Origin: Rubripirellula sp.
GTDB lineage: Bacteria; Planctomycetota; Planctomycetia; Pirellulales; Pirellulaceae
Reading direction: 5' to 3'
NCBI GenBank assembly: GCA_029245125.1
Contig: JAQWPZ010000039.1
Coordinates: 1-61,291 of the forward strand
Length of the DNA stretch: 61,291 nucleotides
The notes beneath the pieces were generated by a model. The model did no database searches. It saw nothing but the letters and a program-made list of their open reading frames with translations, and was not told the DNA's origin. Shown piece by piece: positions 37,085 through 45,342 of the stretch (position 1 is the stretch's first letter; every line of letters begins with the position of its first letter). The translations under genes and the position numbers were made by a program.

Positions 37085-40000
37085 CGCGTTTCCTGACATT
37101 GATTTCCGCCGCCATCCTGGCCCTTCCGACCGCCTTCGCCATTGACCTGCCACTTCCGGTCAGCGAAATCCAACGAGAAGACCCAGTCGATTTTGCAACC
37201 GAGATCCTGCCGATTCTAAAACGGAATTGCTTGGCCTGTCATCACGAAAAAGAGGCCGAGGGCGGATTGATCCTCGAATCGCTCGAACAAATCCGCGTTG
37301 GTGGTGATGCCGGCGAAGGTGTGATCGCAGGATCCCCTGACACCAGCCAGATTTTCGTCCGCGCCACCGGATCCGAAGATCCTTTGATGCCACCAGAGGA
37401 CAACTCCGTTGGTGCCAATCCGCTGACGCCCGAAGAACTTGGACTAATGAGACTTTGGATCCAACAGGGGGCCAAAGGAACGGATGTCGCTGCGAACGAA
37501 ATGATCCAGTGGCAACCGATTCCAGAATCGATTCGCAGCGTTTACGCGATGGACGTTTCTGCCGATGGAAGCCTTGTCGTCGTCGGGCGTGGTAATCGAG
37601 TGGTGTTGTTTGACCTGCAAACCAACCAAGAACTTGGCAGCCTCGTCGATCCAAGCCTGCAGATGGGCGATGTGGCCGATTACGACCTCATCCAATCGGT
37701 CGCAGCCGCGCCCTACGGTCAACGGATCGCCACCGGCGGGTACCGAGCGGTAAGAATCTGGAAGAAAGAACTCGTTTCACTCGATCCATCCTCCACACCG
37801 CTGCGCGCGGCAAGTCAACGAATCGCGGTGAATCAAAAAGGACCGACCGTTGCGTTTGTAAACGCCATCGGTGATATCGAAATTTGGAATTTGTCGGACA
37901 AGCAAAGAGTGCAATCCCTGTCAGGACACCACGAACCAGTTGTCTCCATCGCTTGGAGCACAGACGGAAGCCTGCTGTTCAGCGGGGATCAATCGGGCCG
38001 GGTGATCGCCTGGGATCCAGCAGCCGGAAACTCACTAGCGACCGTGGACACCGGTGCTGCAACGATCGCAATGAGCCTCGCGTCAAACAGCCAGCACATT
38101 GCCACCGTAGATGCCGCAGGCAAAGTGCATCTGTTTCAACTAGCGGATGATCGGTCAACATTCACCGCGATAGATGGGATCGCGACCGACATCACCGATG
38201 CTCGCACAGCGTTGTTTGCAGGAACCGAAAAAATCTCCCTTGTCGTTGCGACAACGGCTGGACCAGTCAAATTGATCTCTCTGGATTCCAAACAGGTCAC
38301 CGCTGAGATCCAGCATGGAGCGGCGGTCGATTCACTCGCCGTTACTCCAGATCAAGGAAAGTTGATCACAGGTGGTAGCGATGGAAACACGAAAATCTGG
38401 AATCTCGCTGACAACAAAGAATTGACCTCATTGCGGGGTGAAACAGAAAGCCAGCTAATTTTTGCCCGCATCGATCGCGACGCCAATCGCCAAAAAGCAT
38501 CTGTCGAAAGGCTCAAGAAACAGACGGACGTCTTGCAAAAAGCACTGACCAAGGAAGACGAAGTTCTGAAGAAAGCCTCCGAGGAGCAAGAAAAAGCCAA
38601 GACCAATCTGGCCGCAGAGGGAAAGAAGCACACCGATGCCGTCGCATTAGTCGCCACCACGGAAGCTCGCATTGCAAAAGCGAATGGCGATGCCGGGCAA
38701 GCGAAGAAAACGATGGACCAAGCGACCAAACTGCTCGCCGAACTGACGGCCCAAGCAGAGACCATGGCGAAACAAGTCGAAGCCGACAAAACCGAACTCA
38801 CCTCGGCCGAACAGCAAGCCGCCAAGATCCAAGCGGAAATTGATGCGCTGACCAAACAGAAAAATGATGCAGATGCCAAAGTTGCACAGGCACAGAAGCA
38901 ACTCGCTGATCGACAAGCTGCGATGACAGCGACGGCAACGAAGTCGACCGAGACAAAGACTGAAATCGAAAACGCGAAAAAACTCTCCGCAAACTCGGCA
39001 GCCGAAATTGAAAAGGCCACGAAAGAATTAGCTGAACAGAAAAAGGCCGTCACCGCAGCCGGCGAAGCTAAGCAGAAAAGCGAATCAGAATTGGCCAAAC
39101 GCAAACAAGCGTTCGACACAGCGACAAATGCCCAAGCTCGAGCGACCAAGGCGATCCCAGCACACCAACAACAAATCGATCAGGAATCACGGCGTCAACA
39201 GTTACTCGAACGACAGCGAAATGAAGCACAAACCATCCTGACCGATCCCGGCAACGCCGTGGTTGCGATCGACATCAGCCCCGATCAGTCGACGGTTCTC
39301 GTCGCCCACCAAGATGGTTCGGTACGCGTCTATCACGCCACGACCGGTCAACCCATCCTTGATTTCAAGACCGTCGATTCCAATGCCCCCACTCAAGTCA
39401 CGTTTGTTGGCGAAACGCTGGTTGCGCTCAGTCCTTCTGCCGCACCCACGTTGGTGCACCGTCAACCAAAATGGATTCTTGAACGAACGATTGGAACTTC
39501 CCAAGCAGACTCCACCATTAGCGATCGAGTCACGGCACTCGATTTCCATCCAAATGGGATGTCCTTAGCTGTGGGCAGCGGACCGCCAAGCCGATTTGGT
39601 GACGTCAAAGTTTTTGCAGTCGCGACCGGGGAACTGGTCAGAGATTTTGGCGAGGTCCACAGTGACACCGTCTTTGGAGTGGCCTTTTCACCCGACGGCC
39701 GGCAACTCGCTTCCGCCGCCGCAGACAAAACGATTCGCGTTCTCGATGTCGCCACAGGCGAACTCATTCGGTCACTCGAAGGTCACACGCACCACGTTCT
39801 ATCGCTCGATTGGCAAGACGATGGCCAAACAATCGCGTCCGCCAGCGCCGACCAGTCCATCAAAGTCTGGAATGTGACAACGGGTGAACAAAGACGAACG
39901 ATTTCTGGCTTCTCCAAAGAGATCACCGCCGTGGAATTTGTGCAAACCTCCAACCAGATCGTGACCACTTGCGCCGACGGAAATCTGCGACTGAGCAACT

Positions 40001-40161
40001 CTGCCGACGGGAAGGCGTTGCGGAATTTCAGCGCCTCGGGAGATTTCCTGTTCGCCGTTCAAGTGACCCCCAACGGCAAAAACATCATTGCGGCGGGACA
40101 GAGCGGAGCGATCCGAGTCTGGAATCTTGCAGACGGAAAATTGCTGCACGAGTGGAAATAA
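37081..40161 (+). CDS. Planctomycete cytochrome C / WD40 / coiled-coil hybrid protein
   Basis: The 1026-residue product starts with a signal peptide (TLISAAILALPTAFA). A planctomycete cytochrome C domain carries heme motif CLACHH (Cys50, Cys53, His54). Two WD40 propeller blocks (about residues 150-460 and 720-1026) flank a long coiled coil (about 465-710) rich in Ala, Lys, Glu and Gln. Clear blades include VAFSPDGRQLASAAADKTIR in the second block. It overlaps the previous gene by ATGA. The design suggests a large periplasmic electron-carrying scaffold or binding protein, but neither partners nor redox role can be proven. The coiled coil is codon-biased toward GCC/AAG/GAA but in frame. Confidence 0.87.
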   Translation: MTRFLTLISAAILALPTAFAIDLPLPVSEIQREDPVDFATEILPILKRNCLACHHEKEAEGGLILESLEQIRVGGDAGEGVIAGSPDTSQIFVRATGSEDPLMPPEDNSVGANPLTPEELGLMRLWIQQGAKGTDVAANEMIQWQPIPESIRSVYAMDVSADGSLVVVGRGNRVVLFDLQTNQELGSLVDPSLQMGDVADYDLIQSVAAAPYGQRIATGGYRAVRIWKKELVSLDPSSTPLRAASQRIAVNQKGPTVAFVNAIGDIEIWNLSDKQRVQSLSGHHEPVVSIAWSTDGSLLFSGDQSGRVIAWDPAAGNSLATVDTGAATIAMSLASNSQHIATVDAAGKVHLFQLADDRSTFTAIDGIATDITDARTALFAGTEKISLVVATTAGPVKLISLDSKQVTAEIQHGAAVDSLAVTPDQGKLITGGSDGNTKIWNLADNKELTSLRGETESQLIFARIDRDANRQKASVERLKKQTDVLQKALTKEDEVLKKASEEQEKAKTNLAAEGKKHTDAVALVATTEARIAKANGDAGQAKKTMDQATKLLAELTAQAETMAKQVEADKTELTSAEQQAAKIQAEIDALTKQKNDADAKVAQAQKQLADRQAAMTATATKSTETKTEIENAKKLSANSAAEIEKATKELAEQKKAVTAAGEAKQKSESELAKRKQAFDTATNAQARATKAIPAHQQQIDQESRRQQLLERQRNEAQTILTDPGNAVVAIDISPDQSTVLVAHQDGSVRVYHATTGQPILDFKTVDSNAPTQVTFVGETLVALSPSAAPTLVHRQPKWILERTIGTSQADSTISDRVTALDFHPNGMSLAVGSGPPSRFGDVKVFAVATGELVRDFGEVHSDTVFGVAFSPDGRQLASAAADKTIRVLDVATGELIRSLEGHTHHVLSLDWQDDGQTIASASADQSIKVWNVTTGEQRRTISGFSKEITAVEFVQTSNQIVTTCADGNLRLSNSADGKALRNFSASGDFLFAVQVTPNGKNIIAAGQSGAIRVWNLADGKLLHEWK

Positions 40162-40284
40162 TCCCGACCACGCCCGGCTAGAAACGAAGCATCAACGATT
40201 GCCAATCGCCTGCCTCGATTGCCAACTTGCGATTTCCCGGTCATTTCTTCGATAGCAACATTTGTACGACCCAACCGATTGGCG

Positions 40285-40293
40285 TGGTACACT
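40285..40293 (+). promoter_or_regulatory. Candidate extended -10 element
   Basis: TGGTACACT at 40285-40293 resembles an extended -10 promoter sequence (TG-N-TACACT), 34 bp before the following ATG. TTGTAC at 40262-40267 is a -35-like match, but the spacing of 20 is long. Confidence 0.35.
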
Positions 40294-40327
40294 GAGGCTG
40301 TTCGTTCCACAGACGGGAGTTTGGGTC

Positions 40328-41269
40328 ATGCAGCGTTGGTTGGCGTTTCTATTGGTAGTGTGTTCGAGTGGGATCATGGTCGCCGAGGCTCAGGTCGTAC
40401 GCGTCGGCCCCCGTGGTGGTGTTCGCATTCGGGCTCCGTTTGCGTCGGTCGATGTGCTTCCCTATGGCGGGGGGACGCGGGTACGGGCGCCATTCACTGC
40501 GGTCGACACCGGATATTATCGCTATGGAGTCGGCGTGCCTTATTACTACGCTGCACGTCCGCGATACTACTCTGCTCGCCCGCGTCACTACGCTGTTCCC
40601 GCGTATCCGGTCCAGCCACTACTCGCCGTACCAGCCTATCCGGCACCGGTTTATCCTGAAGCTGTTTACCCGGCACCGATTTACCCTGAAGCCGTGTATC
40701 CATCGCCTGTTTATCCCGAAGCTGTCTATCCCGAAGCTGCGCATCGGGCACCTGTGCCTGACCCGGCGTTTACTCCACCTCTTCCCCAAGAAGCGGCTCG
40801 TCCGATTGTGGGCGTCTTAGAAGACCGACTCCGCGCGTCCGCCCTCCGCTTGCAATACAGTCTTTCGCTACGGCGAGACGACGGGGACGTTTGGCAAAAC
40901 TACCTCGCACCGCAAACGATCGTCGACATGATCGATCAAGGACTTGATCCACGAACGCTTCGAGAGCTGCTGAGAAATTACAACGGCATCCTCGCCAATC
41001 CGGCGCTTGCATCAATTCGCAACGCGGCGGGCTTTAATGAAACAAGACGTTTGTTACAGCAGTTCATCGACCGCCGATCAAGAATCGAAGCCGCCCGTTC
41101 AATGCCAGGCGTACCGCCGCAATCAGATGACATCCCTTCCGCCGCAGAATCGACGAGCCTGCCAGCACAAGAACCCCTGCGACCCGCGAACGTCCTATCT
41201 TCACCGATTGAAGATGTGACGACTCCAGCAGCGGAAATCGCACGCCCGGCGGTACCTGTGCCGCTGTAA
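40328..41269 (+). CDS. Secreted Tyr/Pro-rich repeat protein
   Basis: ATG 40328 gives a signal peptide (LAFLLVVCSSGIMVAEA) and 313 residues. An Arg/Gly/Val segment (VRVGPRGGVRIRAPF) is followed by Tyr/Pro repeats built on YPEAVYP and YPAPVYP, nine or so units around residues 95-140. The C-terminal half is helical and charged with no clear family. The repeats look like an extended adhesive or structural segment, similar in style to surface proteins of planctomycetes. I recognise no family name. It follows the WD40-cytochrome gene but with its own likely promoter. Confidence 0.7.
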   Translation: MQRWLAFLLVVCSSGIMVAEAQVVRVGPRGGVRIRAPFASVDVLPYGGGTRVRAPFTAVDTGYYRYGVGVPYYYAARPRYYSARPRHYAVPAYPVQPLLAVPAYPAPVYPEAVYPAPIYPEAVYPSPVYPEAVYPEAAHRAPVPDPAFTPPLPQEAARPIVGVLEDRLRASALRLQYSLSLRRDDGDVWQNYLAPQTIVDMIDQGLDPRTLRELLRNYNGILANPALASIRNAAGFNETRRLLQQFIDRRSRIEAARSMPGVPPQSDDIPSAAESTSLPAQEPLRPANVLSSPIEDVTTPAAEIARPAVPVPL

Positions 41270-41347
41270 CCTTGCGATTCGATCTCCGCGATACGAGCGC
41301 CACTTCCGTCACGAAGAATCAAGTCATGCGGTGACCAAGCGGCGACG

Positions 41348-41998
41348 CTACTTCTTTCGCTCTTCGCGAGCTGTCATAAGTAATTGCGCGGCGTCATAAG
41401 CTCCATGGGCAACGATCGGGATCAACAAGTTTTCTGTGTAGATCACTAAGGCACCGAAGTAGAGTCCCATCAAGGTCGCCAAAAAAATGTAAAGCTTGGT
41501 GACCGGGTGAAACAAACCGAATACGATCGAGGAAATCGCGAGCGCGATGCCCATTACCCAATAAAATGGCAAAACGGGAATCAGCGTCTCAGTCCAATCC
41601 GCAATCCAATACATCAACCAACCGCGGAATAGCAGTTCCTCACCAACTCCGGCGCAAAGACTGACTACGATCAACTCGCTTGGCCGTAGTTTCAACAGCG
41701 CCTTGATCATTCCGTCATTGGTCAGCTCTTCCAACTCTTGGATCGGCCCCCACGGAATCCGCCGTATCAATTCGATAAACAGCAAGATCGGCAAAGCGGC
41801 TGCCAACCCAAGCAAGACTCCTTTGCCGATCGGCCACCACTGCTCCAAATCCAATTCCGGAATCAGCTGCCGCGCGGACGGACCAATTACCCAACCCAGA
41901 AATAGAGCGAGCACAGCTAAGGCACACTCAAACAGAACGGCGGTTAAAAAAACCTCGTCGGGTGTCTGCTCTGTCGATTCATGATCATCCGTATCCAT
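41348..41998 (-). CDS. CPBP family intramembrane metalloprotease (second copy)
   Basis: The 216-residue protein has about seven hydrophobic segments and the CPBP motifs EELLFRGWL, VFGLFHPVTK and IVAHGAYDAA. The third motif ends in Asp rather than Asn. It is shorter than the copy at 9073-10083 and lacks its N-terminal extension. The neighbours (secreted Tyr/Pro protein, repeats) give no clue to the substrate. Confidence 0.85.
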   Translation of the reverse strand: MDTDDHESTEQTPDEVFLTAVLFECALAVLALFLGWVIGPSARQLIPELDLEQWWPIGKGVLLGLAAALPILLFIELIRRIPWGPIQELEELTNDGMIKALLKLRPSELIVVSLCAGVGEELLFRGWLMYWIADWTETLIPVLPFYWVMGIALAISSIVFGLFHPVTKLYIFLATLMGLYFGALVIYTENLLIPIVAHGAYDAAQLLMTAREERKK

Positions 41999-42293
41999 CC
42001 CCCCATTCTGCCAGGATTCATTCTGTCGCGGCAGGGTAGCGAATCACCCGAACTCAAGCTGTCTGTAGATTGGTTCCCAGCGGGAGCCCCGGCGTGATCA
42101 GGAGCCAACCGGCGTTTCAATGCTCCGGCTGCCGACAACACCAACACTTCCTGGGAAACAGAACCGTATCCACCCGCTGCCAACCGAAGTGATCACACCG
42201 ATGAATGGATCTGCCCGATCGGTCACGGACCGGCAACGCAGGGAGGGGCCCGCGGTGCCGAAAACGCGACCGGCAGAGAACGCAGCCTGCACC

Positions 42294-42393
42294 CCTAGCT
42301 GGGCTAAGGGCTGACACTCCTAGCTGGGCTAAGGGCTAAGTGAGCCTTGGCTAAGTGAGCCTTGGCTAAGTGGGCGGGGCTAAGTGGGCGGGG
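42294..42393. repeat. Mixed tandem repeats of 25, 15 and 14 bp
   Basis: CCTAGCTGGGCTAAGGGCT occurs at 42294-42312 and 42319-42337 (period 25). CTAAGTGAGCCTTGG follows at 42336-42350 and 42351-42365, then CTAAGTGGGCGGGG at 42366-42379 and 42380-42393. Three nested units share the CTAAG core. Confidence 0.88.
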
Positions 42394-42478
42394 CTGGTAG
42401 TGGTCAGATTTCCGCCGATCAGCCAGAGGTCCTGGAATCCTATCGATCACAAGTCGCCAGTCCGGTAAGGCGACGAAT

Positions 42479-42534
42479 CAATTCCCAGCAGCCAGCGTTC
42501 AATTCCCAGCAGCCAGCTCCCAGCAGCCAGCGTT
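42479..42534. repeat. 21-bp repeat, core CCCAGCAGCCAGC
   Basis: A 21-bp unit starting CAATTCCCAGCAGCCAGC lies at 42479-42499; a copy shortened at its end follows at 42500-42518, then CCCAGCAGCCAGCGTT at 42519-42534. Confidence 0.82.
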
Positions 42535-42630
42535 CAATTGCCAGCCACCTGGAGCTGGGGATGGTCAGTCGGGGGCTTTTTTCTGACATCGATGCTGGCA
42601 CGCCATCTCAAGAATATTTAGAGTGGAGGA

Positions 42631-42957
42631 ATGATTCCCACGCAAATCGAATTGACCGAATGCCAGCAGCAGCGAATCGCCAAGGCGATCGCGGACCCTC
42701 AGCGGTTCGCCATCCTGGCAGCGATTGCTCGCCAGGACGAGATTCCATGCAAGTCACTGGTGGCTGAGTTCTCGATCACGCAGGCCACGATTTCGCATCA
42801 TCTCAAGGAGTTGGTGGCCGCGGATTTGATTCACTCGCGACGAGAAGGCCAACTTGCGATTTTGAGTTGCCGTCGCGATGTTTGTGACGCCTTCACTCAC
42901 TGGCTGACCCAAACATTAGTCGATCCCGGCAAACTGCCGAAATGCCTTCATCCGTGA
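42631..42957 (+). CDS. ArsR-type winged-helix transcriptional regulator
   Basis: The 108-residue protein has an ArsR-family winged helix: the scaffold helix is around ADPQRFAILAAIA, and the recognition part is SITQATISHHLKELVAADLI. GGAGG lies just before the ATG. The usual ELCVC metal site is absent (SLVAEFSI is at that position), so metal sensing is doubtful. It overlaps the folK start by 16 bp, suggesting it is transcribed with folK. Confidence 0.85.
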   Translation: MIPTQIELTECQQQRIAKAIADPQRFAILAAIARQDEIPCKSLVAEFSITQATISHHLKELVAADLIHSRREGQLAILSCRRDVCDAFTHWLTQTLVDPGKLPKCLHP

Positions 42958-44024
42958 CTTCACAATGCTTAATCAGCTTCGGCAGCAACCTCGGTGAACG
43001 CGGTGCGCTAATCGCAGAAGCGGCCAAGCGGGTCTCCGATAGCCCTTGGGTCCGCGAACTCAGGACAAGCCGTCTGTTCGAAACACCGCCGATTGGCGGC
43101 CCGCAAGGACAGCACCCGTTTTTGAATGCGGTCGCCGCCTTCGATACCGATGCCTCGGCAAGACAGGTACTGGAACTTTTGCAGGCCACCGAGCAAGACC
43201 TGGGTCGCCAACGCCGAGAACGATGGGATGCGAGATCAATCGATCTCGATGTTGTCCTGCACGGCGAACTGGTGGGCGGGGGTACTGGCCTGATCGTCCC
43301 TCATCCGCGTTACACAGCAAGACGGTTTGTCTTGGAACCGGCCTGCGATGTTGCCGCCCACTATCGCGATCCTCGCTTCGGTTGGACGCTCAAACAGTTA
43401 TCCAATCATCTCAAGCAAGCCGCCCCATCCCTGGCACTCCTCGGTGGCGATGCATCAACGCGGATCGAAATCTGCCGTCGCCTACAAACGGAACACCGCA
43501 TTCAAACCTTCGAGGGCCCACCACCTTCGGAACCGATGGCAGTGGTCGGCCACGCTCCCGCGATTGTTCGCTCGACCGGGCCAAAATCAGCTTCGTCGCC
43601 ACCTGTGGCCTCCGAGGGCCAAACGGGGACCGAGAATGATTCCCCAATAAACGATTCCCCAATGATCGTCCTCGCAAACAACGATCCATGGGTGTCAGCT
43701 TTCGTCCCACCGCTGCCAACACCAACGAACCAGCAGACCAGCGCAAACCAGCAGACGAAGAAGGGACCACACGAGCCAAGTGTAGAAGCCAATCCGGCCT
43801 CCAACACCACCTGCGGAATTCCACGGCTGATTGCTCGGATGCAGCGAGCAACCGAAGAGACTCGCTGGCCGGCACCCCATCAGATATGGCCCTCAAGCTT
43901 GAGTTGGCCGGAATATCGCCTAGAAATCGATGACCTCGACTGGGCGGTCAACGAAGTCGCCTCGGCTCTCGATTCGATGCGTTGCCCCGTGAACGCCGTC
44001 ACGCCCGATGGCAACTGGTGGTAA
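42942..44024 (+). CDS. folK: FolK with long C-terminal extension
   Basis: FolK transfers pyrophosphate from ATP to hydroxymethyldihydropterin in folate synthesis. Residues 1-160 carry the family signatures: LISFGSNLGER, HPFLNAVAAFDTDA and RRERWDARSIDLDVVLHG. The enzyme normally ends near residue 160-170, but this one continues to 360. The extension starts with LALLGGDASTRIEICRRL, reminiscent of a nucleotide-binding start but without a proper P-loop GxxGxGK, then a Ser/Pro/Asn-rich linker (about residues 215-280), and ends in IPRLIARMQRATEETRW and a helical tail. The role of the extension is unknown. Confidence 0.85.
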   Translation: MPSSVTSQCLISFGSNLGERGALIAEAAKRVSDSPWVRELRTSRLFETPPIGGPQGQHPFLNAVAAFDTDASARQVLELLQATEQDLGRQRRERWDARSIDLDVVLHGELVGGGTGLIVPHPRYTARRFVLEPACDVAAHYRDPRFGWTLKQLSNHLKQAAPSLALLGGDASTRIEICRRLQTEHRIQTFEGPPPSEPMAVVGHAPAIVRSTGPKSASSPPVASEGQTGTENDSPINDSPMIVLANNDPWVSAFVPPLPTPTNQQTSANQQTKKGPHEPSVEANPASNTTCGIPRLIARMQRATEETRWPAPHQIWPSSLSWPEYRLEIDDLDWAVNEVASALDSMRCPVNAVTPDGNWW

Positions 44025-44405
44025 CCAAACCTGAATCCTCCGATTCCGATCTCTTCGACACCGAATCACTGCCCGAGCGATCACCTCGATTCGACACCGC
44101 ACCACTCGATTCACCAAACGGGTGAATCAAGTGGTCCACTGGGCACACTCTCCGAAACGGCTGCACATCCGAACAATCTGCCCATCATTCAAAACAGCAC
44201 ACCTGCAAAAACAGCAGCAGAGATCAAACACAGCACACCAATGGGGGCAAGGAACGCTCGCTGATGGCAAGAACCCCGGCACGGAAGAAAAGAGCACCGC
44301 TGCAACTCCCTAGCGGGCCAATTCGCGCCCAGCAGCTCATTTACCGCAAAACGATGGTGGACAGCTGTCGACTCCGACGACCGGCGGGTCGCGGCAGTCC
44401 CAACT

Positions 44406-44461
44406 GCGGCACAATGTCGCGATCGGGGCATTGCAGGGCATTTTATGCGGCACAATGTCGC
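44406..44461 (+). promoter_or_regulatory. Duplicated 15-bp dyad, candidate operator
   Basis: GCGGCACAATGTCGC occurs at 44406-44420 and 44447-44461, with the preceding T also shared, at a 41-bp period (about four helical turns). Each copy is an imperfect inverted repeat (GCGgCA-CAA-TGtCGC). They lie about 18 bp and more upstream of a -35-like hexamer. The arrangement fits dimeric regulators bound on one face of the DNA. Confidence 0.55.
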
Positions 44462-44478
44462 TCGCTTTGATCATGCCA

Positions 44479-44508
44479 TTGCCAGTTTGTGCCGATTCGC
44501 TCCATACT
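44479..44508 (+). promoter_or_regulatory. Candidate promoter of the ACIII operon
   Basis: TTGCCA (44479-44484) and CATACT (44503-44508) are 18 bp apart and lie about 90 bp before the actA ATG. The match is by eye and modest. Confidence 0.35.
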
Positions 44509-44596
44509 GTGCGGAGGCGTCTCGAAGCGCCGCTTATTTCCTCGTTCTGATGTGCGAAATTTTCGTTCGCCACCGAATCCTCGGGCCAACTGGATT

Positions 44597-45286
44597 ATGC
44601 AAAGGTTCTTGTTCCCTCGTTGGATCAATCCATTTCTTGGTATTCTCGCTATCGCTGCGGCAGCCGGTGCCGTTTTCGCGGGTGCCATGGGTGGATTAAT
44701 TACTGATCCTCAGACGATCAATGTCGGCTACCAGCCAGAGCAGCCAGTCCCCTTCAGCCACGCGATTCACGCAGGGCAACTGAAGATGGATTGTCGGTAC
44801 TGCCACAACACGGTGTTTGACGCTGCTCACGCGGCAGTGCCACCGACGGCGACTTGTATCAATTGTCACAGCCCGGCAAATGATCAAGGTGTGACAGCCC
44901 TGACAGCTGTCCACGCTGAAAGCCCAAAGCTGGCACCGATCCGCGAAAGCTGGAACACGGGCCGCGGCGTTGCCTGGAAACGCGTTCACAACTTGCCGGA
45001 GTTTGTCTACTTCAATCATGCGGCCCATGTGAACTCAGGTGTTAGCTGTAAGTCTTGCCACGGACGCATCGATCAAATGGAGGTGGTCTACCAGGCAGAG
45101 CAGCTTTCCATGGCCTGGTGTATTGATTGCCACCGGAACCCAGACGAACACCTGCGTCCAGTCGATAAAGTTACCAAGCTTGATTGGGACTTTGATTCGC
45201 CAGAGGAGCAGGAAGCTTTCGCGAAAGAACACCGGGAAAAGAACCACATCAACCCGCAAGTCAACTGTGCTGTTTGTCATCGCTAA
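44597..45286 (+). CDS. actA: Alternative Complex III pentaheme cytochrome ActA
   Basis: The 229-residue protein begins with a membrane anchor or signal (INPFLGILAIAAAAGAVFAG) and carries five CxxCH heme motifs: CRYCH, CINCH, CKSCH, CIDCH and CAVCH. The periplasmic pentaheme cytochrome is the first subunit of Alternative Complex III, the quinol:electron-carrier oxidoreductase that replaces bc1 in many bacteria. Distal His residues occur in VPFSHAIHAGQ and FNHAAHVNSG. The following genes confirm the identity. ATG 44597 is preferred over an upstream GTG that would add a cysteine-containing leader. Confidence 0.95.
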   Translation: MQRFLFPRWINPFLGILAIAAAAGAVFAGAMGGLITDPQTINVGYQPEQPVPFSHAIHAGQLKMDCRYCHNTVFDAAHAAVPPTATCINCHSPANDQGVTALTAVHAESPKLAPIRESWNTGRGVAWKRVHNLPEFVYFNHAAHVNSGVSCKSCHGRIDQMEVVYQAEQLSMAWCIDCHRNPDEHLRPVDKVTKLDWDFDSPEEQEAFAKEHREKNHINPQVNCAVCHR

Positions 45287-45342
45287 TCGCGACCAAACGG
45301 GCCTGTTAAATCTCCACCTCAATCTTCGCAAATTGTCCTGAT

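Larger units (their letters stand above)
41999..42630. other. Intergenic region with decaying short repeats
   Basis: The gap between the CPBP and ArsR genes holds two repeat clusters (42294-42393 and 42479-42534). No open frame here has family motifs or a plausible start site. Confidence 0.6.
44025..44596. other. Long upstream region of the respiratory supercluster
   Basis: No gene is visible in this gap. Short open frames on both strands lack motifs. The region carries two copies of a 15-bp dyad and a promoter-like pair (see separate entries), fitting a regulatory region for actA. Confidence 0.55.

Noticed and set aside
38352-39149. A minus-strand open frame opposite the coiled coil
   Set aside because: It is an artefact of the repetitive Ala/Lys/Glu codons in the sense strand and gives an Ala/Ser/Phe-rich product without motif.
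44189-44455. A minus-strand 88-codon open frame with a hydrophobic end
   Set aside because: It lies in the upstream region of actA, has no start signal or family motif, and spans the dyad repeats.
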